In this document: in pieces, positions 1-9,368 of the stretch
Numbering within the stretch: position 1 is the first letter of the stretch
Layout: every line of letters begins with the position of its first letter
Source of the DNA: Mucilaginibacter glaciei
GTDB taxonomy: Bacteria > Bacteroidota > Bacteroidia > Sphingobacteriales > Sphingobacteriaceae
Assembly: GCF_014773245.1 (NCBI RefSeq)
Contig: NZ_JACWMX010000001.1
Coordinates: 558,001-622,000 of the forward strand
DNA length: 64,000 bases
Direction of reading: 5' to 3'
The notes under the pieces: model-generated
Told to the model about the DNA's origin: nothing
Database searches by the model: none
What the model saw: the letters and a program-made list of their open reading frames with translations, nothing else
Position numbers and translations under genes: made by a program

Positions 1-826
1 ACATAATGTAAACAGCTAACAATACATTACACAATACAGCAACGGGCCATTGTAATACATTAGCTATTAACGTAAACAACAGGCCGAGTGTAACAAATGC
101 CGGGAAAAAGTGCACCAGCTTTAACTGCGAAGGGAAGAATTTGTAAATGTTGATGCGCGCGCGACCAAAAAAATGGATCTGTTTATAAAACTTCAAAAAA
201 TCGGTGCGGCGCTTGTGATAAACAATAGCATTAGGTATCAGCCCTATCTTGTAGCCAAGTGAATGAATACGGATGCTGTACTCGATATCTTCGCCCAGGC
301 GGGTAATGATAAAGCCGCCTGCCTTTTCCCAAACCCGGCGCGAGATCCCCATATTAAAACTCCGTGGATGAAACTGGCCGATCCCTTTTTTGCCACCGCG
401 GATGCCACCCGTAGTAAAAGGTGAGGTCATGGAGTAACTAATAGCCTTTTGTAACGGCGTAAAAGAAGGGTGCGCACCATCGGGGCCGCCATAAGCATCC
501 AGCCAGTTCGTGTTTAAGGAGTCGTTTACCATTTGAAGGTAATCTGCAGGGATCAGGCAGTCAGAGTCGAAGATGATAAAGTAATCCCCCTTTGCACGCT
601 CAAACCCAAAGTTGCGGGTAAAGCCTTGGCCTTCATTAGCTTTCTCAAAGTATCTGATATCCAATCGATCTGCAAAACCTTTTACAATTTCATCAGCCTT
701 GTTTACAGATCCATCCTCGATAACCAAAACCTCAAACTCTTTATAGGTTTGCAATGTAAGCGTTTGCAGTAACTCACTGATCTCTTGCGGGCGGTTGTAT
801 AAAGGGATGATGATAGATAAAAACAT
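1..826 (-). CDS. Glycosyltransferase family 2 (3' part outside window)
   Basis: The reading frame opens at an ATG whose complement lies at 824-826 and stays open to the window edge, so about 275 residues are visible and the C-terminus is missing. The N-terminus has the GT-A fold signature: a LSIIIPLYNR strand, VIEDGS near residues 35-40 and the metal/nucleotide-binding IFDSDC near 85-90. Later come a Cys-free acceptor-binding region and hydrophobic stretches at the left edge that look membrane-embedded. It should transfer a sugar from a nucleotide sugar to a cell-envelope acceptor; the acceptor cannot be read from sequence. A second GT2 gene follows downstream on the other side of a 112-base spacer, on the same strand and upstream in transcription order. 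Confidence 0.85.
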   Translation of the reverse strand, partial: MFLSIIIPLYNRPQEISELLQTLTLQTYKEFEVLVIEDGSVNKADEIVKGFADRLDIRYFEKANEGQGFTRNFGFERAKGDYFIIFDSDCLIPADYLQMVNDSLNTNWLDAYGGPDGAHPSFTPLQKAISYSMTSPFTTGGIRGGKKGIGQFHPRSFNMGISRRVWEKAGGFIITRLGEDIEYSIRIHSLGYKIGLIPNAIVYHKRRTDFLKFYKQIHFFGRARINIYKFFPSQLKLVHFFPAFVTLGLLFTLIANVLQWPVAVLCNVLLAVYIM

Positions 827-837
827 TCAAATTAAAT

Positions 838-930
838 GTGCAGATATGCTGATGTGCAAATATGCAGATGAAAAATCTTTAATAAATTATAGAACAAACA
901 GGTATCTGCACATCAGAAATTTGCAAATCC
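838..930. repeat. Imperfect inverted repeat with TGCA[G/A]AT motifs
   Basis: The spacer between the two glycosyltransferase genes holds a left arm (838-870) with repeated TGCAGAT/TGCAAAT words and a right arm (903-930) containing the complementary words (ATCTGCACATCAG, TTTGCAAAT). It looks like a degenerate intergenic repeat rather than a gene; no T-run follows, so it is not an obvious terminator. Confidence 0.45.
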
Positions 931-938
931 GTAAATAC

Positions 939-1889
939 TTAAATCGTGTCTTCTATTTGGTATTTATTACGTTCTGATGCGCTGCGCGATACCAATTCCG
1001 CAACAAAGCCGGTTAAAAATAATTGCGATCCCAGCAATATGGCCACTAAGGCAAAGTAAAAAAGCGGGTTGTCGGTCGGTTGCCTCGGCACTACGTGGTG
1101 CGACAGGTCTATCAGTTTATCGGCTATCAGCCATATAGCTAACCCAATGCCTGTAAAAAAGCTTAAGGTACCCATCATACCAAAAAAGTGCATAGGGCGT
1201 TTACCAAACTTGCCTACAAAAAATATCGAAAGCAGATCAAGAAAACCATTGATAAACCTGCTCCACCCGAATTTGGTTTTACCATACTTGCGGGGGCGGT
1301 GCTCCACAATCTGCTCACCAATTTTAGTAAAACCTGCCCATTTGGCCAGCACCGGGATATAACGATGCATTTCGCCATAAACTTCGATGTTTTTAACTAC
1401 CGCTTTGCGATACGACTTCAAGCCGCAATTAAAATCATGCAGGTTAGGTATACCGCTCATTTTACGCGTTGCGGAATTAAAAAGCTTGGTAGGTATAGTT
1501 TTAGTTAAAGGGTCATAACGTTTTGCTTTCCAGCCGGATATGAGGTCGTAGCCGTCATCCGCAATGCGGCGGTAAAGGGCAGGGATCTCATCGGGGCTAT
1601 CCTGCAAATCGGCATCCATCGTAATGATCACATTACCGCGGGCCGCCTCAAAACCAGTGTTTAAAGCGGCAGATTTGCCATAGTTTCGGCGGAACCTGAT
1701 ACCTTGTATAAAAGGGTTGTTTTCCTTTAATTTAACGATCATATCCCAAGACCCATCTTTGCTGCCATCATCGATCAGGATGATCTCGTAGGTGTAATTA
1801 TTGTCGGCCATTACGCGGCTTATCCATGTGGTAAGTTCGGGTAACGATTCTACTTCATCATAAAGTGGTACTACAACTGATATATCCAT
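939..1889 (-). CDS. DPM1/GtrB-like polyprenyl-phosphate glycosyltransferase (GT2)
   Basis: A 316-residue family 2 glycosyltransferase. The N-terminal 220 residues show the GT-A domain: VVVPLYDE at the start, LIDDGSKDGS near 37-46, RNYGKSAALNTGF near 68-80 and MDADLQDSP near 90-98, which together are typical of dolichol/undecaprenyl-phosphate mannosyl- or glucosyltransferases (DPM1, GtrB, ArnC type). Two hydrophobic helices near residues 230-258 and 275-303 would anchor it in the inner membrane. The likely reaction is transfer of a hexose from a nucleotide sugar to undecaprenyl phosphate, providing a lipid-linked donor for periplasmic glycosylation. The sugar and final acceptor are unknown. 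Start ATG at 1887-1889; followed on the same strand by another GT2 gene. Confidence 0.88.
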   Translation of the reverse strand: MDISVVVPLYDEVESLPELTTWISRVMADNNYTYEIILIDDGSKDGSWDMIVKLKENNPFIQGIRFRRNYGKSAALNTGFEAARGNVIITMDADLQDSPDEIPALYRRIADDGYDLISGWKAKRYDPLTKTIPTKLFNSATRKMSGIPNLHDFNCGLKSYRKAVVKNIEVYGEMHRYIPVLAKWAGFTKIGEQIVEHRPRKYGKTKFGWSRFINGFLDLLSIFFVGKFGKRPMHFFGMMGTLSFFTGIGLAIWLIADKLIDLSHHVVPRQPTDNPLFYFALVAILLGSQLFLTGFVAELVSRSASERNKYQIEDTI

Positions 1890-2041
1890 CTATCGGAGAA
1901 AAATGCCGGGCTTTTATAATTAACCAATAGCATTACCTGCAAAAATATAAAAAATAGGCAACCGATTTAAGTTAGTTTTTTTAATCAATAGTTAGGTTTC
2001 ATAAATTTAATATATTGGCCTCGTAATCAATCAACCCCCAA

Positions 2042-4642
2042 ATGAAATTTTATAAAGCCCTCTTATTATTGTTAACAGCCGGTAATTGTGCCGCGGTAGC
2101 GCAAACTACTGAACCGGTAGCACCCAAATACGATCAGCATAAGGTGTTTAACCCTTTGTTTTACTTTGGCAAAGGGAATGAATTCCGTTCGGCTTCCGGT
2201 GCACCGGGTGCCAAATACTGGCAAAATCACGCCGACTACAAAATTAATGTGGCATTAGATACCGCCAAGCACAGCATTACCGGCAGCGTAGTGATCAGCT
2301 ACACCAATAACAGCCCCGACAAGTTGGATTTTTTATGGCTGCAGTTAGATCAAAACATTTATAAAGAAAACTCCCGGGGGCAGGCTACCAGTATTCTTGA
2401 AGGCGGCCGTTTCGCAACCAAGCTTTTCACTAACGGATACGAGATAAAAGGCGTTACACTAATCAAAAACGGCAAAACCGAACAGGCCGTTTACCTGGTA
2501 AATGATACCCGCATGCAGCTAAAATTGAAAGATGCATTGGCTGCGGCAGGCGGTAAGCTTCAAATCAAAATAGATTATACTTACACCGTGCCTGAGTACG
2601 GTACCGACCGCACAGGCCGCATCAAGGATAAATACGGCTGGATCTATGATATTGCCCAGTGGTACCCACGCATGGAAGTTTATGACGATGTAAGCGGCTG
2701 GAACACCATTCCGTACATGGGCTCATCTGAGTTTTACCTCGAGTATGGCAACTTCGACTACACCATTACCGCGCCGGCGAGTTTAATCATAGCAGGATCA
2801 GGCGAATTGCTTAACCCTGCCGAAGTATTGACTGCGACTGAATTAAAGCGTTTGGCGTTAGCCAAAACCAGCGACAAAACGGTAATGGTGAAAGATTCTA
2901 ACGAAGTAAAGAACGGCAACGCCTACCTGAAAAAGCCAAACCTTACCTGGCACTTTTACTGCAACAACGCTCGCGATGTAGCCTGGGCAGCATCAAAGGC
3001 ATTTGTTTGGGATGCGGCACGCATCAATTTAGCAAACGGTAAAAAAGCGCTGGCACAATCCATGTACCCGATACAAGCCAGCGGCGTAAAGGCTTACAGC
3101 CGCTCTACGGAATATGTAAAAGCAAGCATCGAATTATACTCTGCTAAATGGTTTGAATATACTTACCCGGTAGCAACCAATATTGGTGGCCCTGTGAGTG
3201 GTATGGAGTACCCCGGCATCGTTTTTTGCGACTACAAAAGCCAGGCCGGCGAATTATGGGATGTAACCAATCATGAGTTTGGCCACAACTGGTTCCCGAT
3301 GATCGTAGGCTCTAACGAACGTAAATACGCCTGGATGGACGAAGGCTTTAACACCTTTATCAATAAGGTGGATACCAAAGTATTCAACAAAGGCGAGTAC
3401 TACGAAAAAACTGACGAGCAGCAGGCGGCGGCAAGTAACTTTAATGATAACTCCGACGCCATAATGAACACGCCCGATGTGATCCAGAGCGATAATCTGG
3501 GTGCATCTGCGTACGTGAAACCAGCGTTGGGTTTAACTATTTTGCGGGAACAGATCCTGGGCGAGGAGCGCTTTGACTACGCTTTCCGTACTTATATTAA
3601 ACGCTGGGCATTTAAGCACCCTACACCGTTCGATTTTTTCCACACTATGGATAACGCGGCAGGCGAGGACCTAAGCTGGTTTTGGAACGAATGGTTCATG
3701 ACCACCTGGAAACTCGACCAGGCTGTGAAGTCGATTGATTATAAAGACTTCGACCCGGCCAAAGGCGCATTGATCACAATTGAAAACCTGGAAGAGATGG
3801 CTTTGCCGGTAACTATTTTAGTGAAGGAAGAAAATGGCAAAAGCAGCACTATTAAACTCCCTGCAGAAATTTGGCAGCGCGGCAATACCTGGACATTTGC
3901 CTATAACTCAACCTCTAAATTAATATCGGTAACCATAGATCCTGACCATATTTTACCGGACGTTAATCCTGCTAATAATTCCCTGAGCGGGATAGCAGTA
4001 CCTGCCGGTGTTACCGCAGCAACGGTGATCAATAATTATATAGATGCGATTGGCGGCGCTGCAAAACTAAGGGAGGTAAAAGACCTGACTGTAAAGGCTA
4101 CCAGCAAATTACAGGGTGCCGAATTGGTAAGTTTAACCAGATATAAGTCGGCTGATAAAGTTTATCAAAGTATTACCGCACCTGCTTATCATGATTTTGC
4201 AGTACTAAAAGTAAACCTTAACGGAGATAGCATCAGGGTGGTGCAATTTGATAAAGTAGCGCAATTGCAAAATGAGGATAAAGCTTTAATTAAATTGAAG
4301 TATAAACTATTCCCCGAACTGGAATACAGCAAAACCGGTTACTTGTTAAACTTAGCCCCGGCAATGCAGGTTATCAACGACGAATTGGTTTACCTGGTTA
4401 CGGTGACTACTCCCGAAGGGATTAAAGTTAAAAATTACTATAGTCAGAAAACAGGGTTTAAAGTTCGAAAATTAACCGACGCGCCCCGTGCCACCCCTGT
4501 AGACTATAGTAATTATCAGGGTATTAATACAGGCATCAGGATTCCGTTCGCGGAGAAAACGAATGTTGGCGGTTTACCTCTCGATCTGATGGTTACCGAA
4601 GCGACGGTAAATACCAATATCAGCAACGATGATTTTAAATAG
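2042..4642 (+). CDS. M1-family metallopeptidase (secreted aminopeptidase)
   Basis: An 866-residue zinc peptidase of the gluzincin M1 family. A signal peptide (about residues 1-20, ending AVAQ) sends it to the periplasm or surface. The zinc site is complete: HEFGH begins at His411 and the third ligand, Glu434 in WMDEGFN, follows after the standard 18-residue gap. [10 protein letters not shown], just upstream, matches the GxMEN-type exopeptidase loop in altered form (GMEY). Residues 30-200 form the beta-rich N-terminal domain; the last 200 residues are a C-terminal extension that resembles an outer-membrane lipoprotein-like beta domain. Expected to trim N-terminal residues from peptides. It is monocistronic: a hairpin terminator follows directly. 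Confidence 0.93.
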   Translation: MKFYKALLLLLTAGNCAAVAQTTEPVAPKYDQHKVFNPLFYFGKGNEFRSASGAPGAKYWQNHADYKINVALDTAKHSITGSVVISYTNNSPDKLDFLWLQLDQNIYKENSRGQATSILEGGRFATKLFTNGYEIKGVTLIKNGKTEQAVYLVNDTRMQLKLKDALAAAGGKLQIKIDYTYTVPEYGTDRTGRIKDKYGWIYDIAQWYPRMEVYDDVSGWNTIPYMGSSEFYLEYGNFDYTITAPASLIIAGSGELLNPAEVLTATELKRLALAKTSDKTVMVKDSNEVKNGNAYLKKPNLTWHFYCNNARDVAWAASKAFVWDAARINLANGKKALAQSMYPIQASGVKAYSRSTEYVKASIELYSAKWFEYTYPVATNIGGPVSGMEYPGIVFCDYKSQAGELWDVTNHEFGHNWFPMIVGSNERKYAWMDEGFNTFINKVDTKVFNKGEYYEKTDEQQAAASNFNDNSDAIMNTPDVIQSDNLGASAYVKPALGLTILREQILGEERFDYAFRTYIKRWAFKHPTPFDFFHTMDNAAGEDLSWFWNEWFMTTWKLDQAVKSIDYKDFDPAKGALITIENLEEMALPVTILVKEENGKSSTIKLPAEIWQRGNTWTFAYNSTSKLISVTIDPDHILPDVNPANNSLSGIAVPAGVTAATVINNYIDAIGGAAKLREVKDLTVKATSKLQGAELVSLTRYKSADKVYQSITAPAYHDFAVLKVNLNGDSIRVVQFDKVAQLQNEDKALIKLKYKLFPELEYSKTGYLLNLAPAMQVINDELVYLVTVTTPEGIKVKNYYSQKTGFKVRKLTDAPRATPVDYSNYQGINTGIRIPFAEKTNVGGLPLDLMVTEATVNTNISNDDFK

Positions 4643-4663
4643 AACGTCATAAGTTGTTTTCAA

Positions 4664-4696
4664 AATAAGCTCCGCCATTAGCGGGGCTTATTTTTT
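4664..4696 (+). terminator. Rho-independent terminator after the M1 peptidase gene
   Basis: Stem AATAAGC-CCGC pairs with GCGG-GCTTATT around a CATTA loop, followed by six T residues. It sits 22 bases after the stop codon. Confidence 0.8.
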
Positions 4697-4722
4697 GTTG
4701 TATAAATTTTCTACCTTTAACT

Positions 4723-5121
4723 ATGCCACAAACTTTAGCCGTAAATACATCGCTACGCAAACAGGAAATCACCAGCGGCTTCATCCGCGAGTTGGATAAG
4801 CACCTGGCCGATTTGAAAGCGGGGCTGCTGGAAAAGTCGTTAGAGATCAACGATTTTGCCGACCTGCTGTTCATAACCCCGGCACATTTAAGCGATACGA
4901 TAAAAGAAGTATTAGGAAAATCGCCATGCGATGTTTATGAGGAAGGAATGGTAAGGATTTCTAAAGATTTATTGTTAAATACAAAGAAATCGATAGGGGA
5001 GATCGCGCTAACACTAACCTACGATCCGTCAAACTTTACCAAGTTTTTTAAGCGTTACGCAGGGATGAAACCGAAAGAGTTTAGAGCGATGAATTTCAGT
5101 AAGCTAACTATAAATACCTGA
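4723..5121 (+). CDS. AraC-family transcriptional regulator, DNA-binding domain only
   Basis: A 132-residue protein that is essentially one AraC-type double helix-turn-helix. The first HTH is seen around INDFADLLFITPAHLSDTIKE and the second around SIGEIALTLTYDPSNFTKFFKRYAGMKPKEFR, the latter with the family's conserved second-HTH pattern (aLGFxxxSxFsrxFKrxxGxxPxxyR). There is no room for a ligand-binding domain, so it is either a stand-alone regulator or the remnant of a longer one. Target unknown. A TACCTTTA box (4712-4719) ends three bases before the ATG, suggesting a very short leader or a leaderless mRNA. The next gene, mqo, is convergent. Confidence 0.82.
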   Translation: MPQTLAVNTSLRKQEITSGFIRELDKHLADLKAGLLEKSLEINDFADLLFITPAHLSDTIKEVLGKSPCDVYEEGMVRISKDLLLNTKKSIGEIALTLTYDPSNFTKFFKRYAGMKPKEFRAMNFSKLTINT

Positions 5122-5166
5122 TCTATAGTTTATTAAGCTGTAAATCGTAGTGCTGTTTCGCTTGCC

Positions 5167-5207
5167 GTTCCGCACTGTTCCGTTTCAAGCGGAACACCAT
5201 GCGGAAC
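5167..5207. repeat. Long GTTCCG/CGGAAC hairpin between convergent genes
   Basis: Two GTTCCG words (5167-5172 and 5177-5182) face two CGGAAC words (5190-5195 and 5202-5207), so the RNA could fold into a GC-rich stem with a two-base bulge and a TTTCAAG loop. It lies between the stop codons of the AraC gene and mqo and has no T-run. It may end transcription from both sides or bind a protein. Confidence 0.6.
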
Positions 5208-5223
5208 GCAAATAATCGCTTAT

Positions 5224-6723
5224 TTAAACTAAGCCCAATACCTTGCTTGTCCGCGCCCTTGTCGCATCAGCCAAAGCTTCATCGTTAACAAGTGATTGCC
5301 CGAAAGATGGGATCATTTGTTTGAGTTTCTCCTGCCAATCTTTCGAGCTCGCTTGCGCTCTAAAGCAACGACTGATCAGTTCCACCATAATAGGTACGGA
5401 TGTTGATGCACCCGGAGAGGCTCCTAACAGGGCTGATATCGAACCATCGGCAGATGTAACTACTTCGGTTCCGAATTCTAATACACCTGTGCGTTTATCG
5501 TCTTTTTTGATCACTTGCACACGCTGACCTGCAATATCCAAATGCCAGTCCTCATCTTTGGCGTCCGGAAAGTATTCCTGCAGTGCCTTTAACCTATCGG
5601 CAGGCGATTGCATTACCTGGCTAATGAGATATTTGGTCAGGGCCATATTATCGCGGCCAACGGCCAGCAACGGTAAGATGTTATTCAGTTTTATAGAAGT
5701 AAACAGGTCAAGCAACGACCCCTTTTTAAGGAAACGGGTACTGAAACCAGCGTAGGGGCCAAACAGTAAGGAACGTTTGCCATCAATCATCCGGGTATCT
5801 AAATGCGGTACCGACATGGGTGGCGAACCAACAGATGCCTTGCCATATACCTTTGCTTCGTGTTTTTTTATGATCTCGGGGTTGTTGCAAACCAACCACT
5901 GCCCGCTAACCGGGAAACCACCAAAGCCCTTGCTTTCAGGAATGCCCGATTTTTGCAGCAGGGGTAATGCGCCACCTCCCGCGCCAACAAATATAAATTT
6001 AGCGTTCAGTTTACGGCTCGTGCCGGATACGCGGTCGTTTACCTTAACATTCCAGGATTTATCCTTATTGCGCTTAATATCGCGCACATCGTGATTAAGG
6101 TTTAAACTAACACCGGGCTTCTGTTCCAATTTATCAAACAGGCTGCGGGTTAGCGAGCCAAAGTTTACATCGGTGCCGATATCCATGAAGGTTGCAGAAA
6201 CGTCATGGCCCGGATCGCGGCCTTCCATTACCAGCGGGATCCATTTTTTAAGCTGCGCGTGATCTTCAGAATACTGCATCCCTTTAAAGAAGTGGTGCTG
6301 TACCAGTGCGTCGCGGCGCTTTTTGAGATACTCCACATTATCGGCGCCCCAAACAAAACTCATATGCGGGATCTTGCTGATGAAGTTTTGCGGTTCACCT
6401 ACATATTTTTGCTCAACCAGGTAAGCCCAGAATTCTTTGCTGATCTCAAACTGCTCGGCAATTTTGATAGCCTTTACAATTTCAATGCTACCGTCTTTAC
6501 GCTGCGGGGTGTAGTTCAATTCACAAAACGCAGAGTGACCGGTACCTGCGTTATTCATGGCATCACTGCTTTCGGCAGCAACGGTATCCAATCGTTCAAA
6601 TATTTCAATGGTCAAATCGGGCTGCAACTCTTTAAGCATCACCCCAAGTGTTGCGCTCATAATGCCAGCGCCTACCAAAACCACATCCACCGTTTTATTC
6701 GAAACTTTGTTACCGTTATTCAT
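5224..6723 (-). CDS. mqo: Malate:quinone oxidoreductase
   Basis: A 499-residue flavoprotein that oxidises L-malate to oxaloacetate and passes electrons to quinone, a membrane-linked TCA-cycle step used instead of, or beside, NAD-malate dehydrogenase. The N-terminal FAD-binding Rossmann signature is [14 protein letters not shown] (about residues 14-27), followed by the family-specific [23 protein letters not shown] stretch with its conserved NNAGTGHSA. Length fits the family (about 490-500). The C-terminal [11 protein letters not shown] is the second conserved FAD-contact block. Start ATG at 6721-6723. It is transcribed alone, divergent from a lipoprotein gene across a 301-base spacer. Confidence 0.96.
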   Translation of the reverse strand: MNNGNKVSNKTVDVVLVGAGIMSATLGVMLKELQPDLTIEIFERLDTVAAESSDAMNNAGTGHSAFCELNYTPQRKDGSIEIVKAIKIAEQFEISKEFWAYLVEQKYVGEPQNFISKIPHMSFVWGADNVEYLKKRRDALVQHHFFKGMQYSEDHAQLKKWIPLVMEGRDPGHDVSATFMDIGTDVNFGSLTRSLFDKLEQKPGVSLNLNHDVRDIKRNKDKSWNVKVNDRVSGTSRKLNAKFIFVGAGGGALPLLQKSGIPESKGFGGFPVSGQWLVCNNPEIIKKHEAKVYGKASVGSPPMSVPHLDTRMIDGKRSLLFGPYAGFSTRFLKKGSLLDLFTSIKLNNILPLLAVGRDNMALTKYLISQVMQSPADRLKALQEYFPDAKDEDWHLDIAGQRVQVIKKDDKRTGVLEFGTEVVTSADGSISALLGASPGASTSVPIMVELISRCFRAQASSKDWQEKLKQMIPSFGQSLVNDEALADATRARTSKVLGLV

Positions 6724-7024
6724 GATCTAATTGAATGCTAAAGATACATTCAAATAATTATTTGAGGGATTAAACCTTGTTTTAAACCGTTTAAATGATA
6801 AAAATTTTACATTTAGCAGGCTGGAGCGGCCGGTGCGTTTGTAAAACCTTTACCGGATAAACCGGGCAATTTTAATAATTTTTACTGTAAGAATCGTTAT
6901 CCAAGTGTTGTTTGTACATAATCAATCCTCAGTTTAATATCCCAATAATAAATAATCAGGGCAATTGTTTAAATCGACACAAAATAAATGGCTAACTGTA
7001 TATATAATAACCAATTAAAACCCG
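6724..7024. other. Divergent intergenic spacer, mqo / lipoprotein gene
   Basis: A 301-base AT-rich spacer. On the minus strand TATCTTTA (6746-6739), one base off the TAnnTTTG consensus, could be the mqo -7 box, though it lies only 15 bases before the start codon. On the plus side I see only an AT-rich TATATATAAT stretch ahead of the lipoprotein gene. No RNA gene, riboswitch or repeat is recognisable. Confidence 0.5.
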
Positions 7025-7555
7025 ATGATAAGATCCGTTCCTACAATCGCCGCAATATACATGCTATTCGTTTTGTTCGCTTGTAATAATAGCAAGCCTA
7101 AACCAACGTCTGCAGATGTTACCAAACAAACGATACGAGTAAACGGCAAAAAAGATAGCGTGATCAATAACGCCAAAAAAAATTATGGTAACGCTACCAT
7201 AGCCGACCCATGCATTAGGTGTTTGGTACGAGCTGTGCAATTAACGGCTGAGTATAAACAAAACATCGCCGGTGTTGAAGCTAAACGAGTTATCTATAAA
7301 ATTAACTGGGTTATCGCCGACGGTACCGTTGATACCCTTAACACAAAAGGAGCCACCAATGCTTTAAGGGTAGATGTTGTAGATAAAGGGCAAAAAGGCA
7401 AAAATTTGTCGGCCTTTATTTATGATAATAGTATTGCCAAGCTATATTTTCTAAAAAACAACCTCCGGTCCGGGCAGATGGAAGTAAAAATAGACAGCGT
7501 TCAACTCAAAAAGATTCGAAACGCTTGTTATTGGGGTGTGGCTTCCGGTAAGTAG
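7025..7555 (+). CDS. Small predicted lipoprotein, unknown function
   Basis: A 176-residue protein I cannot assign to a family. The N-terminus has a short hydrophobic segment ending in LFACNN, a lipobox with the lipid-carrying Cys at residue 20, so the mature protein should be anchored to a membrane. Residues 21-60 are polar and Lys/Asn/Thr-rich (a linker). The rest is a mixed alpha/beta region with a Cys pair in DPCIRCLVRAV and a single Cys near the end (NACYWGVASG), possibly a disulphide. It is followed by a strong terminator and has its own spacer upstream, so it is probably transcribed alone. Confidence 0.7.
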   Translation: MIRSVPTIAAIYMLFVLFACNNSKPKPTSADVTKQTIRVNGKKDSVINNAKKNYGNATIADPCIRCLVRAVQLTAEYKQNIAGVEAKRVIYKINWVIADGTVDTLNTKGATNALRVDVVDKGQKGKNLSAFIYDNSIAKLYFLKNNLRSGQMEVKIDSVQLKKIRNACYWGVASGK

Positions 7556-7570
7556 TATAATATGGTGTGT

Positions 7571-7607
7571 AAAGCCGGATGTTTTCAATAAAAATATCCG
7601 GCTTTTT
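7571..7607 (+). terminator. Terminator after the lipoprotein gene
   Basis: AAAGCCGGAT pairs with ATCCGGCTTT around an AT-rich loop, and the 3' arm continues into a T-run. Confidence 0.8.
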
Positions 7608-7830
7608 ACTTTTAAGGGGATTGCTGCTCCAAATATTCTGCATGCATAGTAATTTGGTGGTTTTTTGATTGATTTTAGAATTTTTAATTGTATTTGTTAT
7701 TGATTTTTATATTTTTTATGAACATTACTATGAAATTTATAAAAATAATTTAAATTCGCATTCATAATATCAAAAGAAACAACTTCTTAAACAACTATAG
7801 TTTAATCTAAATTACAAATCATTAGAAAAA

Positions 7831-8841
7831 ATGGCAACTAAACTCGAGTACATCTGGCTTGATGGCTACAAACCAACTCAAAGCTTGCGTAGCAAAACAA
7901 AAATTGTAAAATCTTTTAGCGGTAAAGTTGAAGATTTAGATAACTGGAGCTTCGATGGTTCATCAACTGAGCAGGCACCGGGTGGGTCGTCAGATTGCGT
8001 TTTAAAACCCGTATTTGCTTGCCCGGATCCACAACGCAGAGATGCTTACTTAGTAATGTGCGAAGTTTTAGATTCAAAAGGCGAAGCACACGAGTCTAAT
8101 GGCCGCGCGTTGATCCAGGATGACGATAACGATTTTTGGTTTGGTTTTGAGCAGGAGTACTTTTTATGGGATCCTGAAACCAACAAACCGCTTGGTTTCC
8201 CGGCAGGTGGTTACCCTGGCCCACAAGGCCCTTACTACTGTTCGGTAGGTGCAAACAACGCTTACGGCCGCGATATTGTTGAAGAGCACTTGGATGCTTG
8301 TTTAGATGCAGGCTTAAATGTTGAAGGTATCAACGCCGAAGTTGCTGCAGGCCAGTGGGAATTCCAAATCTTCGCTAAAGGCGCGAAAGAGGCTGGTGAT
8401 CAAATTTGGGTTGCCCGTTACTTATTAGAAAGAATTGGTGAAGCACATGGTGTATCTATAAACTGGCATTGCAAACCGTTGGGCACTTTAGACTGGAACG
8501 GTTCTGGTATGCACGCTAACTTCTCAAACTCAACTTTACGTACTGCAAACAGCAAAGAAACCTTCACCGCTATTTGCGAGGCTTTCCGCCCGGCAGTTGC
8601 CGAGTGTGTTGCCGTATACGGTGCACACAACGAATTACGTTTAACCGGTAAACACGAAACAGCTTCAATTACTGATTTTAGCTACGGCGTTTCTGACCGT
8701 GGTGCTTCTATCCGCATCCCACTTTACACGGTAGACCATGACTGGAGTGGTTACCTGGAAGATCGTCGCCCTAACTCGGCTGCAGATCCATACAAAGTCG
8801 CTGCTGTTATCATTAAAACTGTAAAATCAGCTAAACTTTAA
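7831..8841 (+). CDS. glnII: Glutamine synthetase, type II (eukaryote-like)
   Basis: A 336-residue glutamine synthetase that makes glutamine from glutamate, ammonia and ATP in the cytosol. The length and the motifs WSFDGSSTEQAPGGSSD (beta-grasp domain, about residues 37-53), GFEQEYFLW (metal-binding Glu residues, about 107-115), NGSGMHANFS and RLTGKHET are those of GSII rather than the about 470-residue GSI or the about 700-residue GSIII. GSII is standard in plants and animals and is also found in some bacteria. The long AT-rich leader has a TAAATTCG box about 70 bases upstream of the ATG that could be the promoter. A terminator follows, so it is monocistronic, although a second GS-family gene lies nearby. 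Confidence 0.95.
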   Translation: MATKLEYIWLDGYKPTQSLRSKTKIVKSFSGKVEDLDNWSFDGSSTEQAPGGSSDCVLKPVFACPDPQRRDAYLVMCEVLDSKGEAHESNGRALIQDDDNDFWFGFEQEYFLWDPETNKPLGFPAGGYPGPQGPYYCSVGANNAYGRDIVEEHLDACLDAGLNVEGINAEVAAGQWEFQIFAKGAKEAGDQIWVARYLLERIGEAHGVSINWHCKPLGTLDWNGSGMHANFSNSTLRTANSKETFTAICEAFRPAVAECVAVYGAHNELRLTGKHETASITDFSYGVSDRGASIRIPLYTVDHDWSGYLEDRRPNSAADPYKVAAVIIKTVKSAKL

Positions 8842-8861
8842 TAACCTACACCTTTTTATAT

Positions 8862-8896
8862 ATCCCCCGGGTTTTAAACTTAGGGGGATTTTTTTT
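8862..8896. terminator. Bidirectional terminator, glnII / cyclotransferase-like gene
   Basis: ATCCCCC pairs with GGGGGAT and is followed by eight T residues on the plus strand. The stem overlaps the stop region of the convergent gene and could serve it as well. Confidence 0.75.
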
Positions 8897-9281
8897 GCTG
8901 TAAATATTCCTGGTAATTTCCTGATTGGATCTTTTCGAAGCCATCAACAGATCGGTTGTAAACATAAATCCAGGCAGATATAATGCTGCTCTCGGTTTGA
9001 ACAGCACTCATCAACCTCAAATATAAATTCGGCTGTTCCTGATTTTCCCCGTAGCCCTCATAATCATCTATAATGGCTAAAGCATCATCGTCAAGTTCGC
9101 AAATGCTGCCATAAACCCAGTTGCCTTTGTCGTCAGGAATAAGCCCGGGGTAGTCGCCGGTATCGTATAAAACTCCCTTGATCTTACCCTTAAATAAATA
9201 CCTCAATCTATTTTGGAGCAGATGTGCTACCGGGTTGTCCGTTTGTGAAAGCGTGCCGTATATAAACAGAAGATGCGCCAT
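8880..9281 (-). CDS. Gamma-glutamylcyclotransferase-like (GGCT/AIG2) protein
   Basis: A 133-residue protein of the GGCT/AIG2 fold. The opening LLFIYGTLSQTDNP contains the YGTL motif that binds the gamma-glutamyl group, and the acid patch LDDDALAIIDDYEGYGE carries the expected catalytic Glu in the iDxyEg region. Members cyclise gamma-glutamyl amino acids to 5-oxoproline or remove gamma-glutamyl groups from amines; the substrate here is not known. Its position between two glutamine-synthetase-family genes fits a role with gamma-glutamyl compounds, but this is only context. It is divergent from the second GS-family gene with an 87-base spacer. Confidence 0.82.
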   Translation of the reverse strand: MAHLLFIYGTLSQTDNPVAHLLQNRLRYLFKGKIKGVLYDTGDYPGLIPDDKGNWVYGSICELDDDALAIIDDYEGYGENQEQPNLYLRLMSAVQTESSIISAWIYVYNRSVDGFEKIQSGNYQEYLQQKKSP

Positions 9282-9368
9282 TACATAAAGATAGCCCTAC
9301 AGGGTTGATAATATATGGTCCATATTATTTTTATCTTGCTTAAATTGGCATTTTATAATTGCACAACC

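Noticed and set aside
533..977. Two short plus-strand open frames inside and beside the glycosyltransferase genes
   Set aside because: The first is antisense to a clear GT2 gene; the second covers the TGCAGAT repeat and has no domain or start signal.
4647..4874. 75-residue minus-strand frame over the terminator and AraC gene
   Set aside because: Antisense shadow of the AraC gene; contains a terminator stem.
9315..9368. 18-codon upstream extension of the GS-family gene
   Set aside because: Hydrophobic residues in an AT-rich leader; family homology begins at the ATG at 9369 and a -7 box lies inside the extension.
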